Source of the DNA: Drancourtella massiliensis
GTDB taxonomy: Bacteria; Bacillota; Clostridia; Lachnospirales; Lachnospiraceae
Length of the DNA: 56,485 bases
NCBI RefSeq assembly: GCF_016900655.1
Contig: NZ_JACJKH010000023.1
Coordinates: 1 to 56,485, forward strand
Direction: 5' to 3'
Below the pieces are notes generated by a model. It was given only the letters and a program-made list of their open reading frames with translations. It was not told the origin of the DNA and did no database searches. A program made the translations under genes and the position numbers. This document shows, piece by piece, positions 32,676-40,180 of the stretch. Within the stretch, counting starts at the first letter, position 1. Every line of letters begins with the position of its first letter.

Positions 32676-34052
32676 ATGAGACATTTTGTTAATAAATTCA
32701 GTATTTTATTCCTGGTTTTTACTATCTTGGAACAGCTGATTGCCGCGACATCCACCTATGCAATGATTGCCCTGAGCTCGGAAATCCTGAAAGGGGAGGG
32801 CATGATCTGGTTTGGGGTCTTTGTGCTTTCTCTCGTCCTGGTATTTGTATCCCGGATTTTCAGTCAGAAATATATGGTAAAAGCGGAATATGCAACGTTT
32901 CAGAGATATCTTTCTCTTTATGAGAGCAATTTATATAATCAGCCGTCGTTGAAAACAAGTCATGCATTTGGAGGAGAGCGACAATCGTATTTCCAGAATC
33001 AGACGTGGCAGACTATTGAGAAAACATACGAATTCTTTGGAGATCTGATGGCGACGGTTTTGAATGTGATTTTCAATGTCCTCGTCATTGGCTGGTCTTT
33101 GAGTCCGTGGTTTTTTGCTGCATATCTTTGTGCAGCAGCGGTGATTGCAGCGGGAATTCTGACGGCAAGGGGAAAAATTGTCCGTAAGAGTGCCGGAGCG
33201 CAGGAAGCACAGAGTGCTGTGCAGAATAGATTGTTTGACGGCTGGGATACTCTCCTGATTGGAAACCGCTATAACTGGAGCCGGTGGAAAGAGGTGTTTG
33301 GGCGGACCGTTGCCAAAGCGGAGAAGACAGAGACACAGTACCGTTTCAGTAATAATATACTGTCTCTTCTGATTATGGTTGGAAGTATCTTTCCGATGAT
33401 TCTGGTAGTGCTGTGGACGTTGGCGGACAGTGCAGGAAACGTGGGCCGGATGACGTCTGTCATTGTAACGCTTCCACGGCAGGTGAGCAACATTCAGTAT
33501 CTGAGCGTCATAGTGGAATATGTTACCGAACTGGTCGGAATCCGGGAAAAGGTTCGGAACATCGATCATGCAGCATCAGCTGTGGAGAAAGAAAATCAAT
33601 ATCATGGGACGATCCGTTGGGAGAATCTCCGGTTTTCCTCAGGTGATGTGGAACTTCGCTTCGAGAATGTGGAAAATTTTCTGGAATTTTTACAGGATTG
33701 TGCAGAAGAGGAAAGGTATGGGCGGATTCTGATTACCGGAACAAACGGAAGCGGGAAAACAACAGTTCTGATGCGGATCAAAGAGTATTTTGGAGATCGG
33801 GCTTATCTGTTTCCTAACCATACGAGATTGTTTTTTGAGGACAGTAATGAGAAGGAATATTCTACAGGACAACGTCTGCGGGCGAATGTGGAGGAAGTGC
33901 TCGACCGGATGAAAGATCCGTCCGTGAGGCTGTTCCTTTTCGATGAGTGGAATGCCAATCTGGATGAGGAAAATCAGAAAGAGATTTCTGAATATATAGA
34001 CCGGCTGGCAAAGAGAGGGCTGATCCTTGAAGTGCGGAATAAGGAGGTATAA
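32676..34052 (+). CDS. Degenerate ABC transporter-like protein
   Basis: The 458-residue protein has an exporter-like membrane domain (residues 1-300, about six helices) and a reduced ATPase domain. Walker A is GTNGSGKTT near residue 363 and Walker B with the D-loop is LFLFDEWNANLDEEN. The signature is altered to YSTGQRLR, the Q-loop region is shortened, and the place of the switch histidine holds Asn (EVRNKEV), at the very C-terminus. It may bind but not hydrolyse ATP normally. AGGTG lies six bases before ATG 32676; ATG 32670 is an alternative. It follows a broken MFS gene and precedes a truncated glycosyltransferase-like start, so the operon appears to be decaying. Confidence 0.75.
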   Translation: MRHFVNKFSILFLVFTILEQLIAATSTYAMIALSSEILKGEGMIWFGVFVLSLVLVFVSRIFSQKYMVKAEYATFQRYLSLYESNLYNQPSLKTSHAFGGERQSYFQNQTWQTIEKTYEFFGDLMATVLNVIFNVLVIGWSLSPWFFAAYLCAAAVIAAGILTARGKIVRKSAGAQEAQSAVQNRLFDGWDTLLIGNRYNWSRWKEVFGRTVAKAEKTETQYRFSNNILSLLIMVGSIFPMILVVLWTLADSAGNVGRMTSVIVTLPRQVSNIQYLSVIVEYVTELVGIREKVRNIDHAASAVEKENQYHGTIRWENLRFSSGDVELRFENVENFLEFLQDCAEEERYGRILITGTNGSGKTTVLMRIKEYFGDRAYLFPNHTRLFFEDSNEKEYSTGQRLRANVEEVLDRMKDPSVRLFLFDEWNANLDEENQKEISEYIDRLAKRGLILEVRNKEV

Positions 34053-34053
34053 A

Positions 34054-34203
34054 AATGGGACGCAGACTGATTTTTATTGATGATAAGCCGGGATACGGCG
34101 GGGTATCGACCTGCCTGATCTGTCTGGCAAATGAGCTTTGTAAGATAGGAAGATGTAACCGTACAAAAGAAGACATCTGTACGGTTACATCTTTAAAAGG
34201 GTA
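34054..34203 (+). pseudogene. Truncated glycosyltransferase-like N-terminus
   Basis: A strong ribosome binding site (AAGGAGG) starts a 49-codon frame. Its first 33 residues (IDDKPGYGGVSTCLICLAN and following) resemble the N-terminal Rossmann segment of family 4-like glycosyltransferases. Similarity ends at the position where the 15-bp inverted repeat and 53-bp repeat array begin (34151), and a stop follows at 34201-34203. So the original third gene of this operon was replaced or interrupted by the repeat array. Family assignment rests on a short match. Confidence 0.55.
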
Positions 34204-34400
34204 AAAAGCAGCGGTAGAGAATAAGACATCTGTACGGATCAAATGCCAGAAAAGAGAAAAGTAACCGTACGGAACAAATAAAGTGTACGGATTAAATGCT
34301 AAGAAAGGAAAAAGTAACCGTATGAGACAAAGAAAGTATACGGTTTCAAGAGTCAAAAAAGAAAAATAACCGTACGGACAGAGGATTCATACGGTTACAG
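34151..34400. repeat. 53-bp tandem repeat array with CCGTAC/GTACGG dyads
   Basis: Four consecutive units of exactly 53 bp start at 34178, 34231, 34284 and 34337, each opening with TGTACGG or TATACGG. Units 2-4 have AACCGTA at the same internal place (about base 33). A partial unit follows at 34388. The array opens with a perfect 15-bp inverted repeat, AGATGTAACCGTACA (34151-34165) against 34178-34192. The units differ by substitutions but not in length. Confidence 0.85.
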
Positions 34401-34476
34401 GAGCAGATGTCTGGTTCCAGCGGTAGAGAACGCTGGAAAGCCGGGAGACAAGGACAAGTTAAGATGAGGAGACTTC

Positions 34477-34524
34477 CAAAGAGGAGGGCGACATCAGGTT
34501 TGATGCTGTCTTCCTCTTTCTTGT
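34477..34524 (+). terminator. Terminator-like hairpin before the GH36 promoter
   Basis: AAAGAGGAGGGCGACATCA pairs with TGATGCTGTCTTCCTCTTT around a four-base loop, followed by a weak T-rich tail (CTTGTT). It insulates the GH36 gene from transcripts upstream. Confidence 0.7.
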
Positions 34525-34553
34525 TACGGCGGAAACATTTTTAGTACATAATC

Positions 34554-34592
34554 ATTTACCTGACATTTGGACATATTTACCTGACATCTTGA
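34554..34592 (+). promoter_or_regulatory. Direct-repeat operator, probable AraC-type site
   Basis: ATTTACCTGACATTTGGA (34554-34571) and ATTTACCTGACATCTTGA (34575-34592) are direct repeats spaced 21 bp, two helical turns. They sit immediately upstream of the -35 region of the alpha-galactosidase promoter. AraC-family activators typically bind such direct repeats, and one is encoded convergently next to the galactosidase. Confidence 0.72.
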
Positions 34593-34593
34593 A

Positions 34594-34622
34594 CTGGCAT
34601 AAAAGTGTGAAATGATTATAAT
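34594..34622 (+). promoter_or_regulatory. Promoter of the alpha-galactosidase gene
   Basis: A perfect TATAAT (34617-34622) is paired with a poor -35 (CTGGCA, 34594-34599) at 17 bases. A weak -35 next to a direct-repeat operator is the pattern of an activator-dependent promoter. Confidence 0.65.
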
Positions 34623-34684
34623 TAGTTGTAGTAAAAACGAGAAGATTACGGATCGCAAGATCAGGGGAAAAAGGAGGAGCAGAG

Positions 34685-36928
34685 ATGGCGGTTTGTTTTC
34701 ACAAATCATCGATGGAATTTCATCTGTATAATCAGAACATCAGCTATATTTTGAATGTACTGGAGAATGGACAGATCGGACATATTTATTTTGGAAAGAA
34801 ATTACGGGACAGGGAGAGTTTTGCGCATATGTTGAATTTCCGGGCAAGACCGATGTCTGTATGCCCGTTTGAAGGAAAACTGGAATTTTCCATGGAGCAC
34901 ATCAAGCAGGAATACCCGGTGTACGGATCAGGGGATATGAGATATCCGGCTCTTGAGATTCTTCAGGAAAACGGCAGCCGGATATCCGAGTTCCTTTACA
35001 AAGGACACAGCATTTATCAGGGAAAACCGGAGCTTTCCGGACTGCCGGCAACCTATGTAGAGAAAGAAGAGGAAGCGGATACACTCGAACTGTATCTGGA
35101 AGATCAGGTATCCGGTACGGAAATTACTTTATATTATACAATCTTTGCGAATGTTCCGGCAGTTGCACGTAGTGCGAAGATTACGCAGAAGGGAGATCAG
35201 GAAATTGTTCTGGACCGGGCAATGAGTATGAGTGTTGATCTTCCGGATATGGATTTTGAGATGATCGAGCTGACCGGAGCATGGGCAAGGGAACGTTCGG
35301 TCAAGGAGAGAAAGCTGGAGCATGGAGTGCAGGCAGTATACAGTCTGCGTGGATGCAGCAGCCACAATTATAATCCGTTTCTGGCTTTGAAGCGGGAGGA
35401 GACGACAGAGGGAAATGGAGAAGTCTATGGGTTCAGCCTGGTCTACAGCGGAAATTTCCTTGCGCAGGCGGATGTCGACACGTATGACACAACAAGAGTG
35501 ACGATGGGAATTCATCCGGATACTTTTTCCTGGAATCTGAGACCGGGAGAGACCTTCCAGACTCCGGAGGCTGTGATGGTATATTCGGATCACGGACTGA
35601 ATGGTATGAGCCAGGCATATCATACGCTTTACCGGAGCCGCCTTGCAAGAGGATTCTGGAGAGACCGGGAAAGACCGGTTCTCATCAACAACTGGGAAGC
35701 AACCTATTTTGATTTTGACGAGGACAAGATTCTTGAAATTGTAAAAACAGCAAAAGAGCTTGGAGTGGAACTGTTTGTGCTGGATGACGGATGGTTTGGA
35801 AAGCGTAATGACGACACCTCTTCTCTGGGCGACTGGTATCCGAATCTGGAAAAATTGCCGGATGGCATTACGGGAGTGGCCAGAAGGGTAGAGGAAATGG
35901 GACTGAAATTCGGACTCTGGTTTGAGCCGGAAATGACGAATAAAGAAAGCAGGCTTTACAGGGAGCATCCAGACTGGATTTTGTCAGTGCCGGGAAGAAA
36001 GGTGTCGGTGGGACGTAATCAGTATGTCCTTGATTTTTCCAGAGAAGAAGTTGTGAACGCGATCTTTGAACAGATGAAAAAGGTTCTGACAGAAGCTCCG
36101 ATTTCCTATATTAAATGGGATATGAACCGGAGTATGTCTGAAGTGTATTCGGCGGGTGCCGGTGCAAAGGATCAGGGAAAAGTCATGCACAAGTACATAC
36201 TGGGTGTGTACCGGCTTTACGATATGCTGACGAAGGAATTTCCGGAAATCCTGTTTGAGTCCTGCGCAAGCGGCGGGGCGAGATTTGATCCGGGACTTCT
36301 TTACTATGCGCCGCAGTGTTGGACATCTGATGATACGGATGCGGTAGAGCGATGCAAAATCCAGTACGGAACCTCTTTTGTCTATCCGGTCAGCAGCATG
36401 GGAGCCCATGTGTCTGCGGTGCCGAATCATCAGCTGCTTCGAAACACGTCTCTGGAAACACGTGCGAATGTGGCGTATTTTGGAACTTTTGGGTATGAGC
36501 TGGATCCAAACAGGCTGACAGAAGAAGAAAAAGAAGAGGTCAAAGCACAGATTACGTTTATGAAACAGTACCGTCACCTGATTCAGTACGGCACTTTTTA
36601 CCGGCTGTTAAGTCCGTTTGAGGGAAATGAGACGGCGTGGATGGTCGTATCAGAAGATAAAACCCGGGCGATTGTCGGATATTACAAGGTCCTGCAGTCT
36701 GTGAACGGACCGTATAAAAAAGTCAGGCTTCAGGGGCTGGATCCGGACCGGAAGTATCATGTCGCCGGGATGGAGCCAGGAAAATACGAGGAAGATCTCT
36801 ACGGAGATGAACTTCTCTGGTACGGCCTGAATGTGTCCGATGCCTCCTCCGGGGAGAATAAAGAGAAGTACAACGGAAAGAACGGGGACTATCAGTCCCG
36901 GCTGTATCTCTTAAGCTCCATCGAATAA
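34685..36928 (+). CDS. Alpha-galactosidase, GH36
   Basis: The 747-residue enzyme releases terminal alpha-1,6-galactose from raffinose-family oligosaccharides and galactomannans. The order is an N-terminal beta-sandwich (about 1-330), the (beta/alpha)8 barrel with LFVLDDGWFGKRNDD, the nucleophile Asp479 in IKWDMNRS, SCASGGARFDPG, and the acid/base Asp549 in SDDTDA, then a C-terminal sheet. The 70-residue spacing of the two catalytic Asp agrees with characterised GH36 enzymes. It has no signal peptide, so it is intracellular. An activator-type promoter lies upstream and an AraC-family gene overlaps its 3' end by 37 bases on the other strand. The ribosome binding site is AAGGAGGAG. Confidence 0.94.
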   Translation: MAVCFHKSSMEFHLYNQNISYILNVLENGQIGHIYFGKKLRDRESFAHMLNFRARPMSVCPFEGKLEFSMEHIKQEYPVYGSGDMRYPALEILQENGSRISEFLYKGHSIYQGKPELSGLPATYVEKEEEADTLELYLEDQVSGTEITLYYTIFANVPAVARSAKITQKGDQEIVLDRAMSMSVDLPDMDFEMIELTGAWARERSVKERKLEHGVQAVYSLRGCSSHNYNPFLALKREETTEGNGEVYGFSLVYSGNFLAQADVDTYDTTRVTMGIHPDTFSWNLRPGETFQTPEAVMVYSDHGLNGMSQAYHTLYRSRLARGFWRDRERPVLINNWEATYFDFDEDKILEIVKTAKELGVELFVLDDGWFGKRNDDTSSLGDWYPNLEKLPDGITGVARRVEEMGLKFGLWFEPEMTNKESRLYREHPDWILSVPGRKVSVGRNQYVLDFSREEVVNAIFEQMKKVLTEAPISYIKWDMNRSMSEVYSAGAGAKDQGKVMHKYILGVYRLYDMLTKEFPEILFESCASGGARFDPGLLYYAPQCWTSDDTDAVERCKIQYGTSFVYPVSSMGAHVSAVPNHQLLRNTSLETRANVAYFGTFGYELDPNRLTEEEKEEVKAQITFMKQYRHLIQYGTFYRLLSPFEGNETAWMVVSEDKTRAIVGYYKVLQSVNGPYKKVRLQGLDPDRKYHVAGMEPGKYEEDLYGDELLWYGLNVSDASSGENKEKYNGKNGDYQSRLYLLSSIE

Positions 36929-37761
36929 GGATTCGTTTTCTTATCCTGGCGGTACCGGGAAGGGCTTGTTCCATTGACCTTCCGGAATGCCTTGGAGAAA
37001 GAAAAGGTGCTGGAGTATCCGCAGGAATAGGCAATGTGTTCAATGGGGAGACTGGTATTTTCCAGGAGTTCACACGCCTTGGTCATGCGGTATTTGACGA
37101 GAAACTGCTGTGGAGACAGGTGTACAGTCTTTAAGAACAGTTCCGTCAGATAACTCCGGTTGAGGGATAGAAAGTCTGCGATTTCCTGAACGGATACCGG
37201 GTTCTGGTAGTTCTTATATATATAGGAAATGGCCTGGCTGACATAGACGTCTGCAACCTTTTTACTGCTTTTGCTTTTGTAGCCGGAGCCTTCGATCAGG
37301 AGGGCCAGAAACTGCAACAGAACCCCTTGAATATAAATTTCATTCTGGAAGCTCATCTTATGGTGGGCGATCATATCCAGGACATAGCTCTTTGCCTTCT
37401 CCGGGTCCGGGCAGGTAAAGACCGGGTGGTCCGGCGTGATTCCGATCAGCTCGAAGTAGCGGGCAATGTCGGTGCCGGCAACGGAAACCCAGACATAACT
37501 CCACGGATCCGTCTCATCGGCCTGATAGAAGGTGAGCCTGTCAGGCCGAATCAAAAAGCCCTGCCCCGTTTCGATGGAATAACTGTTTTCTCCGGAATAA
37601 AAAGTTCCCTTTCCTTTTGTGCATATATGAAATATGTAGGAGTCCCGGACAGCAGGTCCATAGGAATAAAGGGGCGGGCAATCCTGCATTCCGCAGAAAA
37701 GCATATAAATTTCCTGAAAAAGATTACTGTTAAATTCTGAAAAAGTCTGTATCTGGTCCAT
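36892..37761 (-). CDS. AraC-family transcriptional regulator
   Basis: The 289-residue regulator has an N-terminal cupin-like effector domain (about residues 20-150), with a GQGFLIRPDRLTFYQAD stretch. The C-terminal double helix-turn-helix (about 185-285) includes VQEIADFLSLNRSYLTELF and IAYSCGYSSTFSFSKAFRKV. The frame is open further upstream, but ATG 37761 has the ribosome binding site GGGGAGGGG. It is convergent with the GH36 gene, overlapping it by 37 bases, and is probably its activator, with alpha-galactoside or galactose as inducer (inference). Confidence 0.92.
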   Translation of the reverse strand: MDQIQTFSEFNSNLFQEIYMLFCGMQDCPPLYSYGPAVRDSYIFHICTKGKGTFYSGENSYSIETGQGFLIRPDRLTFYQADETDPWSYVWVSVAGTDIARYFELIGITPDHPVFTCPDPEKAKSYVLDMIAHHKMSFQNEIYIQGVLLQFLALLIEGSGYKSKSSKKVADVYVSQAISYIYKNYQNPVSVQEIADFLSLNRSYLTELFLKTVHLSPQQFLVKYRMTKACELLENTSLPIEHIAYSCGYSSTFSFSKAFRKVNGTSPSRYRQDKKTNPYSMELKRYSRD

Positions 37762-37906
37762 ATAATCCCCTCCCCTGAGCGGTTTTTCTTGAGTGTAGCA
37801 TGAGAAAAAAGAATTGTAAATAAAAAAGGGGATTGCGCGATTACATGCGGAGCGGTAGAATGGAAAAATATGAGTAAAAAAAGGAATGCGAGAAGGGAGA
37901 ACAGCT

Positions 37907-39256
37907 ATGGAAAACAATATGACAAAGGGAAGTCCCGGAAAGCTGATTGTCCGGTTTACGATGCCGGTTTTTATAGGAAATGTGTTCCAGCAGTTTTATA
38001 ATATGGTGGATGCCGTGGTTGTCGGGAAATTTGTCGGGACAAAGGCACTTGCAGGAGTCGGGGCGACAGGGACGATCAATTTCCTGATTATCGGATTTCT
38101 GATCGGGCTGACTGCCGGGTTTACCGTGTTGACGGCGCAGAAATTCGGTGCAGGCGATATGAATGCAATGAGGAAAACAGTGGCGTCTGCCGCGATTCTG
38201 TCGTTGATTGTCTCCGTGGTGATGACAGCGGCCAGCGTGATCTTTATGAAAGACCTGTTGAGACTTCTGAATACGCCGGAAGACATTTTTGACTATGCGT
38301 ACGAATATATTGTCATTATCTGTGCCGGGATTTTTGCCCAGGTACTTTATAATCTGCTTTCCAGTATTTTAAGAGCACTCGGCAACAGCCGGACACCGCT
38401 TTATTTTCTGATTCTGGCGGCGCTTCTGAACGTCGTGCTGGATCTGGTGTTCATCATCTGTTTTGGCATGGGACCGGCAGGGGCGGCTTATGCGACTGTC
38501 ATTTCTCAGGGCGTGTCGGGGGCGGCATGTCTGATTTACATCTGGAAGGCGGTGCCGCATCTGCATCTCCACAAAGAAGACTGGAAAGTGGAAGGAGATC
38601 TTTTGAGGACACAGATGCGGATCGGATTTCCGATGGCGCTTCAGTATTCGATTACTGCTATCGGGACAATGATGGTGCAGTCCGCGCTGAATCTGCTCGG
38701 CTCCATCTCCGTTGCGGCCTTTACGGCAGCCAGCAAGATCGAGCAGATTGTAACTCAGGCCTATGTGGCTCTTGGAACGGCCATGGCGACCTATTGTGCC
38801 CAGAATATGGGAGCGGGAGATATCAAAAGAATCCGGCGGGGATTCCGCTCGGCAACCATCATCGGTTCCGTCTATTCGGTTGTGGTTGCGGTACTGATGG
38901 TCCTGGGCGGACATTATCTTACGTATCTCTTTGTAGAAGCTGCGGATGTACCGCAGGTAATCGGCGGAGTCCGGACGTATCTGATCTGTGTGTCTGTATT
39001 CTTCATCCCGCTGACTGTGGTGAACCTGTACCGCAACGGAATTCAGGGAATGGGATACGGATTCCTCCCGATGACTGCGGGAATTGCCGAATTGATCGGA
39101 AGAGGTGTGGTGGCAATGATTGCCTCACGTCACAGAAGTTACGTGGGCGCCTGCCTTGCCAGTCCGATGGCATGGATTCTTGCGGGAAGCCTGCTTCTGG
39201 TCATGTACTTTAAAATCATGAAGGGACTGGAGCAAAACCGGGAAGCGGAATCATAA
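37907..39256 (+). CDS. MATE-family efflux transporter
   Basis: The 449-residue protein has twelve predicted helices in two six-helix halves. It carries the MATE N-terminal pattern VGKFVGTKALAGVGATGTIN near residues 35-60 and the central repeat near residues 235-260 (RIGFPMALQYSITAIGTMMV). ATG 37907 is chosen over an in-frame start 21 bases upstream because AGAAGGGAG lies at the right distance. The gene diverges from the AraC gene and ends 52 bases before spmB. The substrate is unknown. Confidence 0.92.
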   Translation: MENNMTKGSPGKLIVRFTMPVFIGNVFQQFYNMVDAVVVGKFVGTKALAGVGATGTINFLIIGFLIGLTAGFTVLTAQKFGAGDMNAMRKTVASAAILSLIVSVVMTAASVIFMKDLLRLLNTPEDIFDYAYEYIVIICAGIFAQVLYNLLSSILRALGNSRTPLYFLILAALLNVVLDLVFIICFGMGPAGAAYATVISQGVSGAACLIYIWKAVPHLHLHKEDWKVEGDLLRTQMRIGFPMALQYSITAIGTMMVQSALNLLGSISVAAFTAASKIEQIVTQAYVALGTAMATYCAQNMGAGDIKRIRRGFRSATIIGSVYSVVVAVLMVLGGHYLTYLFVEAADVPQVIGGVRTYLICVSVFFIPLTVVNLYRNGIQGMGYGFLPMTAGIAELIGRGVVAMIASRHRSYVGACLASPMAWILAGSLLLVMYFKIMKGLEQNREAES

Positions 39257-39308
39257 AACGGAACAGTGTGCGTATAATTAAGGGACGATATGCGAAGGAG
39301 CACAGAAT

Positions 39309-39833
39309 ATGCAGTTTGTTTTATTTCTGTCTCAGTACATCGTCCCTTTTCTGATTTTTACGATTGTTGTCTCCGGAATTCTGGAACGGGTACAGGTTTA
39401 CGAGACATTTATCAAAGGGGCGAAGGATGGGGTTTATACGGTGTTGAAGATCATGCCGACACTCGTAGGGCTGATGGTGGCAGTGGGAGTACTCCGGGCC
39501 TCAGGTTTTCTGGAGTTTCTGTCCGGAATTCTGGGACAGTGGACGGAGAAAATCGGATTCCCGGGAGAGCTGGTACCTCTTTCTGTCGTCAAAATGTTTT
39601 CCTCGTCGGCGGCTACCGGACTTTTGACGGATATTTACAAGGAATTCGGGACAGACTCTTACATAGGGAGGATCGCCTCCATCTCCATGGCGTGTACGGA
39701 GACGATTTTTTATACGATGTCTGTGTATTTTATGACTGCAAAGGTGAAAAAGACAAGATATACACTGGCCGGAGCGATGATTGCGACGGCGGCCGGACTT
39801 GCGGCGAGTGTATGGCTTGCCGGAAAAATGTAA
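39309..39833 (+). CDS. spmB: Spore maturation protein B
   Basis: The 174-residue membrane protein of the nucleoside-recognition family matches SpmB in length and sequence: LPLSVVKMFSSSAATG-like stretch (PLSVVKMFSSSAATGLL) near residue 95, and ACTETIFYTMSVYF near 130. With SpmA it contributes to spore core dehydration in Bacillus. The two genes are normally adjacent, but here 26 kb separates them. The start has the ribosome binding site AAGGAG. No promoter was evident; it could be read with the MATE gene 52 bases upstream. Confidence 0.93.
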   Translation: MQFVLFLSQYIVPFLIFTIVVSGILERVQVYETFIKGAKDGVYTVLKIMPTLVGLMVAVGVLRASGFLEFLSGILGQWTEKIGFPGELVPLSVVKMFSSSAATGLLTDIYKEFGTDSYIGRIASISMACTETIFYTMSVYFMTAKVKKTRYTLAGAMIATAAGLAASVWLAGKM

Positions 39834-39948
39834 ATAATTTATTAAAAAACAAATTTAGGGATAGATTTTTTTTGTAATATAGATTATACTGGTCATAAAT
39901 AAAAATAGTAATTCTTACTATTTGCATAGGAAGAAAGGAGAATATAAA

Positions 39949-40107
39949 ATGCAGAAATATGTTTGCGAACCATGCGGATATGTATATGACCCGGAAGTAG
40001 GTGATCCGGATAACGGAATTGCACCGGGAACAGCTTTTGAAGACCTTCCGGAAGACTGGGTATGCCCGATCTGCGGTATGGGAAAAGAAGTATTCGTAGC
40101 AGAATAA
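39949..40107 (+). CDS. Rubredoxin
   Basis: The 52-residue electron carrier has the two Cys-x2-Cys clusters CEPCGY (near residue 6) and CPICGMGK (near residue 39) that bind a single iron. These sit in the classical rubredoxin frame [18 protein letters not shown]. In anaerobes it serves oxygen and peroxide detoxification. An upstream in-frame start adds nine residues but overlaps the ribosome binding site AAAGGAG, so ATG 39949 is taken. It is followed by a terminator. Confidence 0.97.
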   Translation: MQKYVCEPCGYVYDPEVGDPDNGIAPGTAFEDLPEDWVCPICGMGKEVFVAE

Positions 40108-40120
40108 TAGAAATGAAACG

Positions 40121-40180
40121 AAAGAGAAGACAGACCGGTCCGGGGCAGATGCCCTGTGTGACCGCTGTCTTCTCTTTTTT
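40121..40180. terminator. Bidirectional terminator between rubredoxin and DUF885 genes
   Basis: AAAGAGAAGACAG pairs with CTGTCTTCTCTTT, with an inner stem around GGGGCA/TGCCC. T6 follows on the plus strand, and an A-rich flank makes it work for the convergent DUF885 gene as well. Confidence 0.85.

Noticed and set aside
33862-34356. Minus-strand frame of 164 codons across the 53-bp repeats
   Set aside because: Its repeated phrases only reflect the DNA repeats, and it overlaps the end of the ABC gene. No ribosome binding site.
34151-34400. 53-bp repeat array considered as a CRISPR array
   Set aside because: Units are contiguous with no unique spacers of constant length between exact repeats, and no cas genes are present.
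39290-39877. Plus-strand frame of 195 codons overlapping spmB
   Set aside because: It is a frame-shifted shadow of spmB; spmB has the ribosome binding site and the family sequence.
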